A DNA stretch of 64,000 nt from Chionomys nivalis. Its lineage: Eukaryota > Chordata > Mammalia > Rodentia > Cricetidae. A program made the position numbers and the translations under genes. Positions 24,301-36,055 of the stretch are shown here, piece by piece. Where the stretch lies: NCBI RefSeq assembly GCF_950005125.1, contig NC_080087.1:63376399-63440398 (forward strand), read 5' to 3'. The notes beneath the pieces were generated by a model that saw only the letters and a program-made list of their open reading frames with translations, searched no databases and was not told the origin of the DNA. Position 1 is the stretch's first letter; every line of letters starts with the position of its first letter.

Positions 24301-25282
24301 TCCATATCTATCACCATTCACAAAACTCATGTCCAAATGGATCAAAGACCTCAATATCAATCTGAACACACTGAAGCTGATAGAATAAAAGGTGGGAAGT
24401 ACTCTACAACATATGGGAACAGGAGATTGCTTCCTACGTATATCCCCAGCAGCACAGACATTAAGGGCAACATTGAATAAATGGGACCTCCTGAGACTGA
24501 GAAGCTTCTGTAAAACAAAGGACACTGTCACTAAGACAAAAAGGCAACCTACTGACTGGGAGAAGATCTTCACCTACCTCACAACAGACAAAGGTCTGAT
24601 CTCCAAAATATATAAAGAACTCAAGAAACTAGACTTTAAAATGCTAATTAACCCAATTAAAAAAATGGGGCACTGAACTGAACAGAGAATTCTCAACAGA
24701 AGAATTTCAAATGGCCAAAAGACACTTAAGGTCATGATTAACCTCCTTAGTGATCAGGGAATGTAAATGTAAATCAAAACAACTTTGAGATACCATCTTA
24801 CACCTGTCAGAATGGCTAAAATCAAAAACACCAATGATAGCCTTTGTTGGAGAGGTTGTGGAGTAAGGGGTACACTCATCCATTGCTGGTGGGAATACAA
24901 ACTTGTGCAACCACTTTGGAAATCAGTGTGGCGGTTTTTCAGGAAATTCGGGATCAACCTACCCCAGGACCCAGCAATACCACTCTTGGGAATATACCCA
25001 AGAGATGCCCTATCATATTACAAAAGCATTTATTCAACTATGTTCATAGCAGCATTATTTGTAATAGCCAGAACCTGGAAACAACCTAGATGCCCTTCAA
25101 TGGAAGAATGGATGAAGAAAGTGTGGAGTATATACATATTAGAGTACTACTCGGCGGTAAAGAATAATGACATCTTGAATTTTGCATGCAACTGGATGGA
25201 AATACAAAACAGTATACTGAGTGAGGTAACCCAGACCCAAAAAGATGAACATGGGATATACTCAGTCATAATTGGTTTCTAG
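21364..25282 (+). pseudogene. L1 ORF2 (endonuclease and reverse transcriptase), broken
   Basis: ORF2 protein nicks target DNA and reverse-transcribes L1 RNA. The ATG at 21,364 precedes 'SLISLNINGLNSPIK', the usual start of the endonuclease domain. Endonuclease residues are visible: the E of QETH (21,573), GDFNT (21,876) and SDHHG (22,128-22,142). The RT domain is split over frames at 22,962 and 23,237; it has DAEKAFD and an intact FADD at 23,552-23,563. The cysteine-rich C-terminus (C-X3-C...H-C, 24,845-24,886) is present. Frame changes occur near 21,550, 22,300, 22,420, 23,230 and 23,680, with further stops after 23,997. The natural stop is at 25,280-25,282. Confidence 0.95.
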
Positions 25283-26397
25283 CCACAAATAAAGGACATT
25301 GAGCCTATAATTTGTGATCCTAGAGAAGCTAAATAAGAAGGTGAATCCAAAGAAAAACATATCGTCATCCTCCTGGATATTGGAAGATTGCCAGGCAAAA
25401 ATTGGGAACTTGGGGGTGGGGTGGGATGGGGGTAAGGGGAAATGGGGAGAGAAAAGTGAGAAGGGGAAATGGGATGGTTGGGATAAAGGAAGGGTGGATA
25501 TGGGAGCAGGGAAGTAGATATCCTAATTAAGGGAGCCATCTTAGGGTTGGCAAGAGACTTGACTCTAGGGGGGCTCCCAGGTGTCCAGGGAGATGTCCTC
25601 AGCTAGTTCCTTGGGCAGCTAATGAGAGGGAACCTGAAATGGCCCTATCCTATAGCTATACTGATAATATCTTGCATATCACCATAGAACCTTCTTTTGG
25701 TGATGGATGGAGATAGAGACAGAGACCCAGATTGGAGCACCGGACTGAGCTCCCAAGGTCCAAATGAGGAACAGAAGGAGGGAGAACATGAGCAAGGAAG
25801 TCAGGACCGCACCCACCCACTGAGACAGTGGTGCTGATCTATTGGGAGCTCACCAAGGCCAGCTGGACTGGGGCTGGATCAGCATGGGATGAAACCAGAC
25901 TCTCTGGTGTTTTTTTTTTTTGTTGTTGTTTTGTTTTGTTTTTTTAATTTTTTTTTTTTTTTATTTTCGAGACAGTGTTTCTCCGTAGTTTTTTGGTTCC
26001 TGTCCTGGAACTAGCTCTTCTAGACCAGGCTGGCCTCGAACTCACAGAGATCCGCCTGCCTCTGCCTCCCGAGTGCTGGGATTTAAGGCGTGTGCCACCA
26101 CCGCCCAGCTAAACTGGACTCTCTGAACAGGGCAGACAATGAAGGCTGATGAGAAGCCAAGGACAATGGCACTAGGTTTCGATCCTAATACATGAACTGG
26201 CTTTGTGGGAGCCTAGGCTGTTTGGATGCTCTCCTTCCTGGACCTGGATAGAAGGGGCAGGGAATCCGGACTGCTCTTCAGACTCGAAAAGGAGGGGGAA
26301 TAGAGTGGAGGGAGGGGGAGAGTAGTGGGAAGAGGGGGAGGGAAATATGAGGCAGGGAGGAGGCAGAAATTTTTTCAATAATAAAAAAAAATAACTA
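25283..26397 (+). other. L1 3' UTR with G-rich tract and A-rich tail
   Basis: A run of GGGGG/GGGG/GGG/GGGGG blocks (25,412-25,438) is of G-quadruplex type. A long purine-rich stretch (26,284-26,372) precedes the A-rich end. A B1 interrupts it. The same 3' UTR type ends the L1 pieces at 13,136 and 28,035. Confidence 0.9.
25907..26110 (-). repeat. B1 SINE, antisense, inside the L1 3' UTR
   Basis: It is a full-length B1 with a long interrupted T tract at its left. AAACCAGACTCTCTG (25,892) and AAACTGGACTCTCTG (26,111) form a 15-bp duplication with two differences. It belongs to the B1 variant with 'ggaaccaaaa' in place of 'ggctccaaag'. Confidence 0.95.
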
Positions 26398-26413
26398 CAA
26401 ATTTATTACCTAG
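26398..26413. repeat. Right target-site duplication of the large L1
   Basis: Identical to 18,543-18,558; it follows the L1 A-rich tail directly. Confidence 0.95.
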
Positions 26414-27104
26414 GTAACTCCCCTTGGCCTCCCTGTCTGCTCCAATCAAAACAATTCCCTTTTCCTAAATAATCTGCTATACACACAAACATAAATACAC
26501 ACATACACACACATGCACCTCTGTGCATGCACCTCCACATGCACAAGCACGTGCATACACAAACACAGCCATACTCACACACACATTTGTGCACATAATT
26601 ATATTCTAGGTTATTTGAAAAAAAAATATGTGACCTTTGTCCTCATGACTATGAGCTTCTATAATTCCACCAATGTTCCATTTCTGGATAAAGCTCTATT
26701 GTGTATTAAAATCACACACTTTACATCCCTTTATCTATTGATGGATATTAGACTGAATTGGGATTTTGCTATTAGAGTGCTCATCTATTAGAAAAAAAAT
26801 GTACATTAAATGAGTAGCATGGGCATGTCAAAGTAAATTTTTTTTCTAAAGAAGAAGAAATGCGTATGTGTTAACCACATATAACTAGAAGTATAGTAAA
26901 TTCTATATGCAGTATTAACATTAAAAATAAAGACAGGTTTCAGCCCAATAAATATCTAAAGTTACTGAGCATAAAGTAGCAAGTCTAAAATCAAACTAAT
27001 GGTATGTGATGGAGGGATAATCAAATTTAGTCAAAAACAAAACAAAAAGAATCAAAAAAACAACCTGAACCAATAACTTTTTCAGCATGTTTGTCTTACA
27101 AAAT
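26414..27104. other. Unassigned sequence with CA-rich tract and possible old L1 scrap
   Basis: A CA-rich imperfect repeat lies at 26,470-26,590. Bases 26,690-26,790 ('catccctttatctattgatg') loosely resemble antisense L1 ORF2. The remainder is unassigned. Confidence 0.4.
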
Positions 27105-27253
27105 ACTGTGTGCTCAGTGATACATGCTTTTAATTCCAGCACTTGGGAGACAGAGACAGGCATATCTCTGTGAGATCGATGCCAGCCTTATCAAAAAGAG
27201 TTAGTTCCAAGATAGGCTCCAAATCTACATATGAAACCCTGTCTCAAAAAAAA
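27105..27253 (+). repeat. B1 SINE
   Basis: It shows 'cttttaattccagcacttgg', 'gagttagttccaagatagg' and 'tgaaaccctgtctcaaaa'. The first bases are degraded. It has the 'ggctccaaat' cricetid-type end. Confidence 0.9.
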
Positions 27254-28034
27254 TATACAATGCATTTTCTAGTGCTAAAATGTTGATGAAAGAAATTATT
27301 TCAACATCCCTTTTATGCATGTGTAAATAAATATATAAGATCATTGGAATTATTTTAATAGTCATCCACAATATAACCACACACCTACATGCACAAGCCT
27401 AATTTTGGAATAATGCAGAAATGATCCATTCCCATAGTACTGAGTTATTTGAAGCAACAGATCTAGGAAATATAAGTCTGTCTTGTGATGGAATAAATAG
27501 TATGGAGAAGACGCTCTTCACAGTTTCTAAGGGAAACTTGTTCTGTATCTGAAAATTAAAGTACAGAAGAGTCAAACTCTATAGGAAAGTGAAATTAATG
27601 GCATCATTTTACAATCATAAATGCAAATCAAATTTAAGAAAATAAATTTATGAAAAATATGGAAAAGAAGTTTCTGAAAATGTCTTTATGTTGTTTGCAT
27701 ATGAACATTATATGTTACAAATATGAATTTAGTAGATTCTCAGAAAATTATAATATTAATTATAAACCTATAAGTAAAAATCAAAACATTTATATAATTA
27801 TATATAACTATATATAATTACTTGCATATTCCATTTATCTTAGTAATTAGCACACATCCAATTTAATTCAGAAACTATTGATATTATTAAATTTAGTAAC
27901 AAGCTTACCACATTCAATCTTACACTATCATACTCCTAATATGAGTATTTAACAGAAACTCAAACATTCATTATTTACACAGAAAATATGATTGCTATTG
28001 TATTAAACAGTATCAAACATCTATTTGTATTATA
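27254..28034. other. Unassigned, very AT-rich sequence
   Basis: A self-complementary TATATAATTATATATAACT stretch lies near 27,791-27,822. Nothing else is recognised. Confidence 0.5.
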
Positions 28035-28262
28035 TTTTTGATCCTACTGCACGTACTCGCTTTGTGGGAGCCTAGGCAGTTTGGATGCTCACCTTACTAG
28101 ACCTGGATGGAAGTGGGAGGTCCTTGGACTTCCCAAAGGGCAGGGAACCCTGATTGCTCTTAGGATTGACGAGGGAGTGGGGCTTGATTGGGGGAGGGGG
28201 AGGGAAATGGGAGGCAGTGGTGGGAAGGAGACAGAAATCTTTAATAAATAAATAAGTAAATA
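28035..28262 (+). mobile_element. 5'-truncated L1 (3' UTR only)
   Basis: It parallels the last part of the large L1 3' UTR ('tttgtgggagcctaggcagt' at 28,061, 'tggatgctcaccttactaga', a G-rich run, then an A-rich end). About 230 bp remain, a typical heavily truncated L1 insertion. Confidence 0.85.
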
Positions 28263-30078
28263 AAAATTTAGGCATGATATGTTTACTAAAGTAAAATTAT
28301 ATACCTGATTTTGTAACAAATATGAGATTACCACTTGTTGCATAACATTATGATTTCTTTGCAATGATTTTAAATAGTAATATAAAATGTAGATACTCCT
28401 GTACCTTCAATAATGGCTAACAAATGTATATGCACTCCAAGGAATTAATAGAACTTGAATACCAATCATCTCTCATGAAGTGACATCATACCATATCTCC
28501 TAAGCTAAGAGATATTTTGAAACTATTTCGTCTATATAATACTCTGCTGTTTTGGAGGATTCACTCTTTCCATCAATGATTATGATGCACACTTTAAAGT
28601 ATTAATTGTGACAGAATAATTCCTGACTCATTTTTTGGCACAGTAGGCTAAACAGATCTTGACAACCTTTTCCACTGCATCCTCAATTGATGCAGAAGTA
28701 AAGTACTATTGAGTCAAAACAAAATGAACAAAATATATTCTTTTATCCAGAAGCATGCCAAAGAGAAAAAGCAATTAAACTTCGAAGTCCCTCATGACAT
28801 CATTGCCAATGCTGTCACTGACGATAAGCGTCAGTGTTTTTTCAATGACAAGACAACTACCAAGGGCAAACTCTGCAACCAAGGAGTGGTGAAAAAAGAA
28901 ATGCACGGTCAGCTTAGGGAAGGCACTTAGGCAACATGGACACCACATTCATTATATGCTGAATGATTTTCTCATTTTCAGTACAAGTCAAAACTTCACA
29001 CATACATTGAACTATATAAATTTAAGCTAGAAGAGCAACTTAACCATGCTTCTCTTTATCCTGTTCTAAAAAAAAAGTGCTCCTTTGTGATGTAAAGAAA
29101 GAGAAAATATTTTTATTTGGGGTATTGACAACTGTAGTCTACTAAAATGAGGACATATTTATGAGAATTTAGAAAAATTCAAATGGCAGCTACAGCATAT
29201 AAATACATTTAATTTGTAAATTACAAGAGTATAAAACTCAGACAATGACACAGAAATGCATAAATTCATATTCAAATGCTATTCTTTGTAGTGCAAAATG
29301 CACATGGCATAAACTTAATGAGAAATATTTAATGGCATGCTGAAAAATTGCAATAAATTTATATTATACTTTTTTTCTATTAGAGAATATATATAAAGCA
29401 ATTTATAACAAAAAATACTACGAATATATACAGCTCTATAAACTTATGGCATATCTTCCCAACTTATGCATATATTTAATTGACATTCATTTGCTTGTTC
29501 TATTTCCTTCATAATGACAATTTTCTCTTGCTTATCTTTCTGTTACAATTCATGGGCTATGTACCTATTCTCAAATTTTCTTCTATGCCAAATTGGGATA
29601 TTTATTCCAATTAATTATTAAATATTGATCTCTTTAAAGTTGGAAGACTACCCAGAGTGAGAGTGTTTTACTTTTCTGGTAAAGATGTCCATTATTTACT
29701 GACCGCCTCTGCTTTATTAATAAAGAATACATATACTTGAAAATATGTAGATATATATCAAAAGCCTAAAATATGTAAAGCAATGGAATCTTTCATATTC
29801 TTCATTCATAAATGTTGCATTAAATCACCATGTCACTATGGCCTTGGAAATATAAATTTCTAGACTTCAGGGGGAAACTGGGATTTCATTATTAACAGAA
29901 TTGAAAATTTAAGACACTGTTGGTCTTTGTGACAACCAATGAATCAAAATGTTCTTTCTAGCACTGTGTATATACTAACAGAGTATAATATGGAACATTT
30001 CATAAATGTACCCCTGCAGTAAAAACTACAGATTATAGAAGTTTGTTTTCTTCTCTGACATTGAGAGTTTTATGTACA
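28263..30078. other. Unassigned sequence; small open frame at 28,709-28,930
   Basis: The 73-codon plus-strand frame at 28,709-28,930 is less AT-rich than its neighbours but has no motif I recognise, no signal peptide and no clear exon borders. It may be a decayed fragment or chance. The rest is AT-rich and unassigned. Confidence 0.3.
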
Positions 30079-30091
30079 AGAAAAGAATTTC

Positions 30092-30250
30092 ACCAAAGGT
30101 GGTGGCACACATCTCTAATTCCAGCACTCAGGAGGCAGCGACAGGCAGATCTCTTTGAGTTCAAGGCCAACTTGGTCTACAAGAGCTAGTTCCAGGACAG
30201 TCTATAAAGCTACAGCAAGACCCTGTCTCAAAAAAAAAATCATAAAAAAG
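30092..30250 (+). repeat. B1 SINE with target-site duplication
   Basis: It is a full B1 from 'ggtggtggcacacatct' to its A tail, flanked by AGAAAAGAATTTC (30,079) and AGAAAGGAATCTC (30,251). The 64-codon frame over it is a by-product. Confidence 0.9.
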
Positions 30251-30476
30251 AGAAAGGAATCTCAAATACATATCAATATACATCTACCTACCAATAGGGA
30301 AAACAGAGTAGTGAGGCGTATAACTGATCCATTCAACATTAAAAAGTGAAGAAAAAAAAAAAGGCTTTCAGATCCTGTCCTGATTTTGCCATTAGATAGA
30401 ATAAGAAACCAGTGGAGAGGACCACTCAAAGCCTTTGGCTAATTCTGAAAAACAACTATGATAATTATCAGTAAAA

Positions 30477-30731
30477 AAAGAGAAAAAACACTTCTATAAT
30501 ATTTAGGAAAAACTACCTAGGCAAATAATTTAAACCTTTAGATATATATTTCTATGAGTTTGAAGGAATAGTTTAAATGTAACTGCATATACATCACAGA
30601 AATCTTTTAATTCTACACTGTTTCATGTTTATACAGCTATAGACATAGAAGCAATTCTACCATAAGGAAGAATATATATATATGCGCCTAGGTAGTTTTT
30701 CCTAAATATGATAAAAGTGTTTTTTCTCTTT
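30477..30731. repeat. 46-bp inverted repeat around a 163-bp spacer
   Basis: The arm 30,477-30,522 is the reverse complement of 30,686-30,731 with 2 differences in 46. Outer bases continue the match with an indel ('tcagta' on both sides). The inner ends are CCTAGGC/GCCTAGG. The spacer is AT-rich and non-coding. It could be an inverted duplication, a hairpin or a small terminal-inverted-repeat element. I do not recognise a known family. Confidence 0.85.
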
Positions 30732-32454
30732 CTTACTGAATAATATATATTATTTGAAATTTTCAGATCATTTCAAATCCATCCATGACATATGACGGTG
30801 ATGATATAATGTGTATTAAGTGACTAATATTGAAAGAATTGTACGCACAATGCTGTTTCTATATGACAGGCAAGAAAAAGAGAACTTTATAAAAATGTGT
30901 ATTTCTATTACCCATAACTTCATAATAAATTTAATATTCAACATTCATATCATGTGTGAAAAATTGTGGGCACATTATTCTTAAACCCATAATTAAAGAT
31001 TAAACTGTATAATCAGTTGCATACAACTGACAGTTTCCTGACAAAGAAATTCTCCCATGATTTAGTCTTGAAACATTTGTGATGTGCACATTTCTAACTC
31101 ACCAAGTTTTATCCTAAAGCACTGACAACCAAGGTCTGCTCTGCATGAAGATAAGCATTCAATTGCTTTCTAAGTTTGGGGCTTAGTCTCTGACAACACA
31201 AATACTTGTGACTCAGAAAGATATGAGGTATGCAGTAATGCTACCAATCCTGTTGTACTTTTTAATTTTACATCCATAATGGAACGCAAATCGATTTGGG
31301 TTTCTGTTTAACAAAATAGATTACTCTTTCTAATATAAAATTATGTATATACATACAAAGATAATATGTCTGATACATATCACATTTGACCCATATTCTA
31401 CCTCTTGAAGTTTCTCAGAGATTTGTGTGTAACATTCGACAATTTTCGTAATAGATTTCCAGAGAAAACAAAGTCAATGAAATGACGATAAGTAATTTGA
31501 GAAAAGGCATGATAATGTTGCTAGAGGGATGAGCCACCTGACAGGACAAAGTATGCAAGGCATAATCACCCTCTAAGACCACATTCAGGAAACACCACAG
31601 GGATTGGCAGTCTCGAGGAGTGTACCTAAGAGTCTGTCTTGAGGTCACCCTGATTCCACTGAAAAGTTCCATACCTTCCTTGCTCAAGGTCAATGATTAA
31701 ATATAAAGTCTATTTTTGGCTATTGCAGAACAGTTGTTTGTTCTTTAATCTTACCCAATACTCTGCCTTTTCTCATCTTTGCTCACATTTATCAAACTGA
31801 AATTGTGATCTGAAAAATACAATCCTTATTTAGTGCTCTTTCTCTCTCATTTTTCTTTAACTATTCATAGATATTTCCCAATAAATCTTAGCATTCCCAA
31901 GTCCATTTAGGCATCTAATTCACCAAGATCACTAACTCATTCATGACCCATGGTCCCCAATAGTTACCAACTGTATTAGATATATTCTCTTGTGTACATT
32001 GTTAAAGAACTCTTCTCTTATGTAGTATACACTGTACAATTACAGAAGACTATTTACAGTTATGACATCACTGCCTACTTTCAGATCTCCCCTGCATTAA
32101 TCGATCACTTGTATCTGTGTCATAATTTTCACCACTCTATTATTTTATGTGATGCTATGACAAACTTATGAGCATGTAAAAATCCAGAAAAAGGTTTCTA
32201 CATATTATGAAAACTTGAACTTTTCCACAACAATTCCAGCACTTCAGCAATCTATTCTACTGAAAATTTAGAAAACTTAGAACATTTTCTTATCTGTTAG
32301 GTAATTCTTCTATAATGACTCATATATTGGAGAGTGGAATTTCTGTGACCTTTGCTTTAATTTTAATGTATATTTCCTTGTTTTGTAATCTCACGGACCT
32401 TATTCAAAGTTCAAATATTTTTGTTGTTGTTTGAATTTGAAATTTAACTATAAT
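30732..32454. other. Unassigned AT-rich sequence
   Basis: The block 31,400-31,740 is less AT-rich and has a 92-codon minus-strand frame (31,415-31,693) with a C-terminal hydrophobic stretch. No homology is recognised and no upstream signals support a gene. Confidence 0.4.
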
Positions 32455-32650
32455 GATTCTCCCTTCCCTTTTCTCCCTCCAAAATCTCTCATATGCTCCT
32501 TCTCATTTTCCTTCTAACTCATGCTCTTTTTTTACTAACTGTCATTGCATACATGTATATATTCTATGTACATATATTCCAAAATATATATTGTTTAATC
32601 CATGTACTATTACTTTTATATGTTTGTCCACAGATTATCTTTTCATGGCT
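32455..32650 (-). repeat. Possible antisense L1 3' UTR fragment
   Basis: A CT-rich stretch followed by TA/CA-rich text ('acatacatgtatatattc'-like) and 'gtttaatccatgtactatta' resembles old rodent L1 3' ends on the minus strand. The match is weak. Confidence 0.25.
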
Positions 32651-34479
32651 TTACTTTACTATCTTTACTCAACATACATATTTTCATTTCATGAACATGT
32701 TGAAACTGGTCAATTCTATTGAAAAATATGTCACAAAACTGAAAATGATGTAGATGTTTAAAATTCAAAAGTTACCATTACATGTTCAAACCTGCTCTGA
32801 AATTTTCCTGTCACCAACCATTTCTCCAGTCTTCACTGAGAAAATGTAAAATGTTTCCACTGTATACTGCATCCTTTGCCTTCCCTCTCACCTTAAACTC
32901 CTGCTTTTCCTCTCCAACTACTAAAAAATCATGAACCCTGTCCTTAATTAAATTAAATTTAATTAATTAAAGTCATTCATTTTGTTCTAAAAGTCATATT
33001 CGTTTGTCTTTCAAATACTATATGATATGAATTCTTCCCTTTATCATATTTCATCAGAGTCTGTTCTGCTTTCTCTTTCATCATTTCACTCAAATGCAAA
33101 CAAAACAAACAAAAAGTCAGAGTATATATATGTTATGAATTATTTTATAGAATACATTTGTAAATACATAAAAATACAGAAGCATTTATTACATAGTTAT
33201 TTATTATGAAATGACTGAAAAACTACATGATTGTACCTGACCTCCCTGCACTTCACTGAATTACATCATTTTTCATATTGTTTTTACAAATTATTCACCT
33301 ACACTTGTGTGTTCTCTTCACCTGATCTTTGTTCATTGTCTCAAGCCCACAAGATCATACCGTGATTATACACCTATCAAATCAATAGACAGAACCACTC
33401 CATTTGGAGAACCAACTGCAGAGCTTCAGGAGCAATTGTCTTTTGGATAGTCCATGTCTTTTCTGGGACAGTTGGTGTCTTTTCTGTAAAAACTTTATGA
33501 AACCATGACTTTTTTCCCCTTCAAAATGAGATTCAATTCCAAAATACAACAGTGTAACTTCCTCCTACCTGGGCAATGGAATAATCTTCCACAGGGCCTT
33601 AGAGCATTAACATTCACTCTTTGTTCCAATTGCCAAATCTATATAAAGTCAATCCCACACAATTTCCTTTGCTAATGGACCATGTAGTAATTCCTCAAAG
33701 ATGGGAAGATAGCATGCCTGCCTTACTGACAAACAGGTCTAGGCATGGGTGTCCAGGACTCAGGGATGTTTAGTAACCTTCTCTAATGGTTGGGAATATC
33801 AGCATCCCTTTGTATGCTGGCCCTTTCTGGGTAGTGTCATGTTTTCCCGGAAAACTAAAAACATAGTGGACATTAGTCCTTCTTTCTGCTTCTTTGTTCA
33901 AAGAATAAAGAACATGCAGAAGTAACATGCTTAAGTTAATTTATCTCATTTATCCTCAGACCTTAGGAGTCATGTTTTCACCTGCTATAGTGAATCTTTC
34001 TGAACCCTGAGAGGTTTAATGGGCTTAACTCCAAAATAAAACTCCATAATTGTCTTCACTTTACTTTTCTGATGGCCTCTGAGTCTCACTGTAATGGATC
34101 CATTGCCATGTTTGACAGTCTCAGCTGCACCGAACATCCACAACGTTGTGCTTTTCTTGGGATAGAACTTTTCAAGGTATCTCTAACTTTGCATATTGAA
34201 GTATCTGTCTCATTTCTTTCTTTGTTTCTCTCTTATTACCTCTATCTCTCTTTCATCCTCCTAACCATTTTCCTCAAGTGGCTTCCTTAATAAGAATTGT
34301 GTCACTCTAAATGCCTTCCTTTGTATCCTATACCATGATATACTGTACTTATATCTGAGATTTTAATTACAGCTGTTAGTAACTGTACAACATGACCATT
34401 ATTGTTTCATTCCTTTATGTTCATACTAGATATTGTCATACAGATGCCTCAGAGGTGACTGACTTTTATCTGGTAGGCT
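32651..34479. other. Unassigned sequence; moderately complex block at 33,420-34,330
   Basis: Bases 33,420-34,330 have mixed composition and could be an old LTR or LINE piece ('gaataaagaacatgcagaag' at 33,903 includes a poly-A-like signal), but I cannot assign it. The frame at 34,072-34,290 is not supported. Confidence 0.35.
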
Positions 34480-34717
34480 CTGTTTGCTGGCAGTGAGCAG
34501 AGGTGCAGGTTTTTTAAGAGAGGTTTCTTGACTCAGCATTAGCAGATAATACCACAGGACTCTTTTAAGAGGTTCTGCCTCCAAACACTTAAATGGTGTT
34601 TATGAATAGTCAGAACAAGGCTTCTTGGTAGTGAAAGGGACCTAGAAACTCCACAGAACTGTGGAAATAAAGATGGTTCCACTAGTACCTCCACCATGAA
34701 ACTAGACTCTCACAAAG

Positions 34718-34838
34718 CTCAGAATGTTTGGAGGCAGATGCAGAAGGGATATCTGTGAGTTTGAAGCCAGTCTAGCCCACAAAGTGATTCCATAACAGCC
34801 AAGTTACAGAGAGAAATCCTGTCTCAAAAAAAAAATAA
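34718..34838 (+). repeat. Old, 5'-truncated B1
   Basis: 'Gtttgaagccagtctagccc' and 'agagaaatcctgtctcaaaa' mark a diverged B1 without its first third. Confidence 0.7.
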
Positions 34839-35121
34839 GAATTAAAAATTAGAAAAAGAAATGTAATAAGAAAACATCATGTAAAGATGGAAAATAATTA
34901 GAGTATTTGAATACTGTATGTTATTGTGTTGTCTTTATTTGTTTGACTGCCGAAGAAGGAGCAACAGCTACTAAAAGACATTTGATTATAAGTACTTCTG
35001 AATTAATACAGCCTATATATTTTGAAAATGCCTTGACTTTCAAATTTAAGAAAAAAGATGTTACTTTGGAGAAGAGGTTTTTCTTTTGTTTCTACAGGAA
35101 ATGAGAGAATGTATATTTAGC

Positions 35122-35265
35122 AGGGCTGGGTGGCTGGCGCATGCCTTTAATCCTAATACTCAGGAGGGAGAGACAGGCAGATCTCTGTGAGCTTGAGGCC
35201 AGCCTGGTCTAGGACAGGCTCCAAAGCTACAGAGAAACCCTGTCTTGAGAAAAAAAAGAAAAAAA
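35122..35265 (+). repeat. B1 SINE inside the LTR element
   Basis: It runs from 'gggctgggtggctggc' to 'gagaaaccctgtcttgagaa'. The host sequence 'agaatgt' appears on both sides (35,106 and 35,265), so the B1 entered after the LTR element. Confidence 0.9.
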
Positions 35266-35704
35266 GAATGTGGATTCATTTCTGGTTGAGAAAAATAAGG
35301 GGTTTGATCAAGACTCCCCCTGAAAAATCTCCAATAGGAACTGACGGCTCAGAGGATCCAACATTTCAGAGCACCTTTGTTGCAGTTTCTGCTTTGTTCT
35401 GCATCCAGAACAGCTTCAAGGCTGCTGGCTAAGATGATCAAGCCTCACAGAATATACCAGTCAGAACTTGACCAGAAACCTAAATTTTATTTGGGTCCCC
35501 ATAGAATTAACAATCCCCCAATCAGCAGGAAGTAGCCCAGAAAATTATACGCATATGCACACTCCCTCCAGAATAGAATATGGGTATTTGTCTTTGTTCT
35601 GTGTGTTGGTTACAAATTGTTATGGATAATGGTCAGGAGAAAGTTAAGCAAAGGAGATTAGATTTACTTTTTTGTTTTGAAAAAGAAAAAAAGAAAAGAA
35701 AATG

Positions 35705-36055
35705 CTCTAGGATAATGCTCATGTACACTGGAAAGATTTGTGATTTGTATAAGCTTAATAAAACACTGACTAGCCAGTAGCCAGGCAAGAAGTGTAAGTG
35801 GAATGACAAAACTAAGAAAATTATAGGAAGAGGAAAGGCAGGACACAGCCACTAGCCAGATAAAGAGGAAGCAAGATGAGAATGCCTTACTTAAAAAAGG
35901 TATCAAGCCACATGTCTAACCATAGGTAAGAATTATGTTTTATTTCAAGTTTAAGAGCTATTTAATAATAAGAACTAGTAGGACAAAGAGTTTATAATTG
36001 ATATGAACTTCTGTATGTTTCTTTGGAATTGAACAGCTGTGGGACCTATTGTTAG
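35705..36055 (+). mobile_element. Diverged LTR (3' LTR of the 34.5-kb remnant)
   Basis: It lines up with the LTRs at 52,065 and 54,820: 'taagcttaataaaacactga' (poly-A-type signal), 'ttaagagctatttaataata' and the order of the intervening text. The end is approximate. Confidence 0.6.

Larger units (their letters stand above)
18559..26397 (+). mobile_element. Large, probably full-length L1 with nested ERV and B1
   Basis: Identical 16-bp duplications flank the whole block, so it entered as one L1 insertion. In order: first part of the 5' UTR, a nested antisense ERV fragment (18,892-20,074), the rest of the 5' UTR, ORF1, ORF2, and a 3' UTR interrupted by an antisense B1, ending in an A-rich tail. 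Removing the nested pieces leaves roughly 6.4-6.5 kb, about the length of a full L1. Both ORFs are broken by stops and frame changes, so it cannot move on its own. Confidence 0.9.
34480..36055 (+). mobile_element. LTR-element remnant: non-coding internal region plus 3' LTR
   Basis: The internal text at 34,905-35,545 is shared in order with 38,590-38,960 and 52,925-53,510 (landmarks: 'ttattgtgttgtctttattt', 'gctaagatgatcaagcctca', 'ccccaatcagcaggaagtag'). A purine tract (35,683-35,704) then leads into an LTR. No retroviral coding is recognisable and the 5' LTR is not found. Two B1s lie inside. Confidence 0.65.

Noticed and set aside
31415..31693. 92-codon minus-strand frame with a C-terminal hydrophobic segment
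   Set aside because: No homology is recognised, there is no promoter or splice context, and frames of this length are expected by chance in 64 kb.
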